From Eucommia ulmoides (taxonomy: Eukaryota; Streptophyta; Magnoliopsida; Garryales; Eucommiaceae): a DNA stretch of 64,000 bases. Positions 59,891 to 64,000 of this stretch are shown in pieces. Within the stretch, counting starts at the first letter, position 1; each line of letters opens with the position of its first letter. Both the position numbers and the translations under genes were made by a program. The notes below the pieces were generated by a model that searched no databases, was not told where the DNA came from, and worked only from the letters and a program-made list of their open reading frames with translations. The stretch covers positions 40,821,017 to 40,885,016 of the forward strand of contig CM028327.1 in assembly GCA_016647705.1 (NCBI GenBank). Reading direction: 5' to 3'.

Positions 59891-61323
59891 GAGTGTACTG
59901 TCTTCTACGTAAATTACAAATTGTATTTTTGTATATATATTATGAAAAATTGTGTTTATTTAAAAATGGACGAATTTGCAACTTATATGGATCAAGCGGT
60001 TTGGGTGGTTGTGAAAAAGTATTTTGGGGATTACGTTGGTTTTAAAAAGGTGGAAAATATTTTGTCGAATCTAGTTGGTTTCAAAAAGGGTGAAAAATGA
60101 TTGTAGACCGAGTTGTTTGTTTTTTAGGTGAAAATTGATGGTTGATCCAACTATACCATAGTATTTTTTTTCCAAAAGGGATGTGGATTATCTGTTAGGC
60201 ATAGTTCTGCAGAGTGTTGATTAGCTGCTAGGCTTAATCCTGCAGATTGTTGATTATCTGCTAGGTATAGTCTTGCAGAGTATTGACTATCTGCTAGGCA
60301 TAGACCTGTAGAGTATTGATTATCTGCTAGGCATAGTCCTGCAGAGTGTTGATTATCTGTTAGGCATAGTCCTGCATAGTGTTGATTATCTGTTAGGCAT
60401 AGTCCTGCATAGTGTTGATTATCTGCTAGGCATAGTTCTGCAGAGTGTTAATTATCTGTTAGGCATAGTTCTGCATAGTCTTGATTATCTGTTAGGCATA
60501 AACCTGTAGAGTGTTGATTATCTACTAGGCATAGTCCTGCAGAGTGTTGATTAGCTGCTAGGCATAAACCTACAGAGTGTTGATTATCTGCTAGTCATAG
60601 TCCTGCATAGTGTTGATTATCTGCTAAGCAAAGTCCGACAGAGCGTTGTTGTGACCCGTTAGGAAGGCAAATCCTGGCAGGTGGTATGGTACCGTTGGAA
60701 CTCCCGATCGTGAGGTTAAAACGATGCTATGGCTAGTCGGAGGGTGGTGTGGCGTATTGTTAGTATACGAGGAACTGTTTGGATTGTTTCGGTTGGATAT
60801 ATTTATCTATATTACTTGAAAATGGATTGTCGTATAAATACATATTATTTTGGTTGACTGGTGGAATATTTTATGAGGTGACGAGATATTGGACTAGTGG
60901 GTCTAAAATACTTGGACGGGTTGAGTTAAAATATTTTGAACCAGTTATTTTAAAATATCTAGATAAATTGATCTAAAATAATAAGGTTGATTGATTTATA
61001 ATGTTTGGATTTGATATTTTTAATGTATTTGTATATATTGGTTTATTTCATTGGGGACAGTGAAACTGGATTTCCGTGCGGTGCGTGATTTTATTATATT
61101 TATATTGGGTGTTTAAAATATATTATTTCTTTATATTGTGGACAAATGGGAAAGTGGTTACGAATGTGGTGTGCGATATGTGGTATTATCGTTATATTAT
61201 TTTTTTCATTGGTGGTCGTGGAACCGGGTATGTAATTATATTATTTTATATTTTAAAGTATGGTGTTTATTATTTATACTTGATCCATGATTTTTTTTTT
61301 TATTATTATGAAAATAGTACACC
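59891..61323 (+). repeat. Inverted-repeat-bounded cassette in LTR E
   Basis: Left GAGTGTACTGTCTTCT (59891-59906); right GAAAATAGTACACC (61310-61323), more decayed. Inner pair TATATGGATCAAGCGG (59983) and ATACTTGATCCATG (61277). The core is at 60688-60720 with AACTCCCGATCGTGAGG. The minisatellite is a 33-bp 'ttgattatctgctaggcatagtcctgcagagtg' type with about 14 units at 60180-60650. Confidence 0.8.
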
Positions 61324-62649
61324 GATAAAGTTTTGGGGTGCAGGTACCGCGGCAAGGTGTGATCCACTACTGGCACTAGGGAGAGTCTAGAGGTAGAGTC
61401 TTGTTGGAGGTGAGTTGGTCGGACGTAAACCGTGGAAGGTTCAGGTATATATATATTTTATAAGGAAAATTTACAAGTAGGCGAATGTGTTTGTATATGT
61501 GTTTGTTTGAATATTCGTGGGTTGGTTCGGTAATGTCAAGTTGACGTCATGCCCGGCCTCGGGTGACGAGTGCCCAGGGTGAGGTATGACAACTAGGGGT
61601 GTGCGCGGGTCGGGTATAGGGAAAAAATGGTTCACCCGTCACCCGACCCGAATACTGTTCGGTTGGAGGTGTGCAGGCTCGATTTCGACCGAGTTTAGGC
61701 ATCTAACCGCTCATCTACGGGTCTGTTGGATTACGGTCGGATTCAATTGGTGGCGATTCGGTTGTTGTTCTATTGGGTGATGTTCAGGTATGGTGAACGA
61801 AATAGAGATCAGAATCAAAATGAAATAGAAACCCTAATTAAAACAAATAGAAAAAGTAGAACCAGTAAAAGACAAAGCAAAAGACTTTCAAGAAATTGAA
61901 TAAAAACCCTAATCAAAACAAAATTTAAAACCCTTAATCATTACAGAAATAAAAATCAAAGATAAAAAAACTAAACATCAAACTCAAAGAAGAACAAAAG
62001 AACTCACCATCAAAGCCATAGGATTGTCGCCGTCGTTTTCGTCTCACCATCAAAGCCACAATATTGTTGTCGCTGTAATGCAATGAACGAATAAATGATG
62101 CTCATGGTCAAAGACGAAGATAAGAAAAGAGGAAAGAAGAAGAATTGAAGAACTGAACAAGAATTAATGAGAAGAAAGAGTAAAAACTCAAGAAGCGAAG
62201 AATCGGCGGAGGAGGATGAGGAGAACCAGAGATGAAGAACTCCTGAGGCAACGTGAAAAATGAATGAGAAAACCCTTAAATTCCTATTTAAGCAAGGTTG
62301 TTCGGTCGAGATGGGTAAGGAACGGGTGGGGATGTGTGTACTCGCTAACTGATCCGCATGTGATGCTATCTATCGGGTTCACCCGATCCGACCGTTTCTT
62401 AAGACGGTAGACCTGATTTTTACAGCCCAGGTGGGTCGGTTATGGTAAGTGGGTCAGGCCGTCGGTTAAATCTGCATAGCCCTAGGGATGACCATTCTCA
62501 TTCCAATGTTTGGTTAGTGTTGGAAATAAATTAGGAATGAAATATTTGTATTTGTACAATAAAGTTTCCAATTGAAAAATATATAATTTTTACATATAAT
62601 TTTTTTAAATAAAGAATATTTGAACATAAACTAAATGAAGTTCCAAATA

Positions 62650-62651
62650 GG

Positions 62652-62696
<45 letters not shown>

Positions 62697-62735
62697 AGAA
62701 GAAGAAGAAGAAGAAGAAGAAGAAAAAGAAGAAAA
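62650..62735. repeat. (TA)n and (GAA)n microsatellites
   Basis: A run of TA (about 62655-62694) is followed by GAAGAAGAA units. It lies between the two hAT elements. Confidence 0.9.
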
Positions 62736-62799
62736 TGGAGGGGTGGACAACAGGGAGGGGCCTACGTAGGGTGGACGATGGTGTTACCGACAGGGTCGG

Positions 62800-63971
62800 G
62801 GTAGTGGTAGGGGTGGTCATGGGTCGGGCCGGACTTTGACTAGGGTATTACAAAAAAAAATGTTAAGCCCTAGCCTTGGCCAGCTCTATGGTCGGGTCTT
62901 ACTTTCATGCCCAAATCTGACCCTATAAAAAAATTAAGCCCAAAGCCCGGCTCTAGGGCCCCCGGCCCTATAATTTTTTTTTTTTTTAATTTAAGAAGTA
63001 AATACTAAAATTAAACCAATAAGCATTCACATGGGAATAAAACATTAAATCAATATGAATACAACAGTAAACATAACAAATGCTACACTAATATGGGAAC
63101 AGAACAATAAACTGAACAAAGAACACAAAAACAAACATAACACAAAACAAAACAGAACAGATCTGAATAAAAGCAATAACACAGAACACAATAAATCTGA
63201 AGCATGAAAATCAATACGTTACTTGGGAACAAAATAGTAAACAAAAAAAAGAACACAAAATGAAAAAGAACAAATCTGAATAGAAGCGATAACAAGAACA
63301 CAAAACATATCTGAAGCATGAAAATCAATATGTTATATTACCAGAAATCCATGCGGCGGCGTTCAAGGACAATCGACGATCGATGGCGAAGGACATCGGC
63401 GAACGAAATCAGGTTTCAAGAATACAGACAGCGGCGATGAAATAAGACAATGGTGAGGAACTAGGATTTTGGGAATGAAGAGGAATGAAGACTAAGGTTT
63501 CAGGAATGAAGATCGCTCAGCGATTAGGGTTTCGGGAATGAAAAGTGCTCAGCGATTAGGATTTGAGGAATGAAAAGTACTCATTGCTAATGCTCAGTGA
63601 CAGATGAAGACTGAAGAGTCGAATGAATTAGGGTTTCAAGACAAAGAGGAGGAATGAAAGATGATGAAGAGGAATGAAGAGAAGCAAACTGTCGGCAGAT
63701 GTTTGAAGGGAATGAATTAGGGTTCGAGCTGCGTTGATATGTGTGTGTGTGTATGTGTGTATATTTTATTAAAAGTCCTCGGGTTGGGCCAGGTTGGCCC
63801 TATAAAATTTTGGTTTTGCCCAAGCTAGATTGTAAAATTGATCGGGCTTGGAAACCAAGGCTCAGGCGCTACCCATAGGCTTAACATTAAGGCCCAAGTC
63901 CTAAAACAAATAGGGTCGGGCCTTGCGGGCTGAGCGGGCCCCCTAAGCCCATGACCACCCCTAGGTAGTGG
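62800..63971. mobile_element. hAT element 2, non-autonomous, 8-bp TSD GGTAGTGG
   Basis: The element 62808-63963 has perfect 16-bp terminal inverted repeats (TAGGGGTGGTCATGGG) and GGTAGTGG on both sides (62800-62807, 63964-63971). Subterminal GGGTCGGGCC-type lines recur at both ends. The interior has no transposase; the GA-rich part at 63340-63700 ('ggaatgaagatcgctcagcgattagggttt' repeated) is similar in style to 61990-62290 in hAT element 1. Confidence 0.93.
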
Positions 63972-64000
63972 TACCGGTAGAGGGTTAGGGGGTTAGGGGT

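Larger units (their letters stand above)
58310..61596 (+). mobile_element. Solo LTR E (3277 bp) with perfect ACTAG target duplication
   Basis: The unit 58315-61591 starts TGTAAGACCCGGATT and ends GGGTGAGGTATGACA, flanked by ACTAG (58310-58314 and 61592-61596). Related to solo LTRs C and D but visibly diverged. A TATATATATATATG tract at about 58605-58619 is the likely TATA region. It contains the palindrome cluster (59293-59525) and a cassette (59891-61323). Frames at 58814-59107 and 59087-59497 are GT-rich or repeat-derived and have no family signal. Confidence 0.88.
58304..62492. mobile_element. hAT element 1, non-autonomous, 8-bp TSD GGGATGAC, interrupted by solo LTR E
   Basis: The 8-bp duplication GGGATGAC is at 58304-58311 and 62485-62492. 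Ends are TAG (58312-58314), resuming after the solo LTR at 61597 with GGGTGTGCGCGGG, and GCATAGCCCTA (62484). Terminal repeats TAGGGgTgTGC / TAGGGcTaTGC and an 8-bp duplication are diagnostic of hAT elements. About 890 bp remain after removing the LTR; no transposase is present. The pieces around 58190-58300 and 62493-62530 (TTTGGTATGCTGGAATGA and complement) look like an older MITE that hosted the hAT insertion. Confidence 0.8.

Overview
The window looks like repeat-rich, AT-rich nuclear DNA of a eudicot plant. The evidence is a plant-specific PB1/Raf-like kinase gene with GT-AG introns, plant-type LTR retrotransposons primed by initiator-Met tRNA, Helitrons, Tourist-like MITEs and hAT elements. 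I find one intact protein gene in 64 kb; almost everything else is mobile-element DNA, much of it nested.

Left third (1-34899): two related minus-strand LTR retrotransposons, A (1-15754, cut by the window edge) and B (16886-34899). Both keep PBS, polypurine tract and LTRs, but I see no gag-pol reading frame; each internal region instead carries two tandem copies of an inverted-repeat-bounded cassette. Element A holds a minus-strand Helitron (3986-15210), which holds an LTR element (5867-14157), which holds a MITE (6516-7491). Element B has a Helitron in each LTR: 18195-23510 (plus strand, with a spliced-looking exon from a host gene) and 28291-34462 (minus strand, with a second Helitron end inside). 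The other LTR of B shows each empty site. A LINE fragment lies between A and B.

Middle (about 35500-42300): a complete minus-strand gene for a 1023-aa B4-type Raf-like MAPKKK with an N-terminal PB1 domain and a C-terminal kinase domain. It has nine coding exons, an inferred 5' UTR intron, an out-of-frame upstream ORF that overlaps the start, a MITE in one intron and a tandem repeat in another.

Right part (42300-64000): three LTR-like units of 2.7-3.3 kb (44459-47247, 48866-51574, 58315-61591), each with TG...CA ends and a perfect 5-bp target duplication and read here as solo LTRs. They share the cassette seen in A and B and a cluster of CGCCTAGGCG palindromes. There is also a decayed LINE 3' end split by a second MITE, a 1.66-kb foldback element, and two hAT elements with perfect 8-bp target duplications. 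The first hAT was hit by a solo LTR at its fourth base.

The most unusual signal is the cassette, seen seven times. It is bounded by GAGTGTACTGTCTTCT-type inverted repeats, has a strongly conserved core (AACTCCCGATCGTGAGG), and carries a different minisatellite in each host element.
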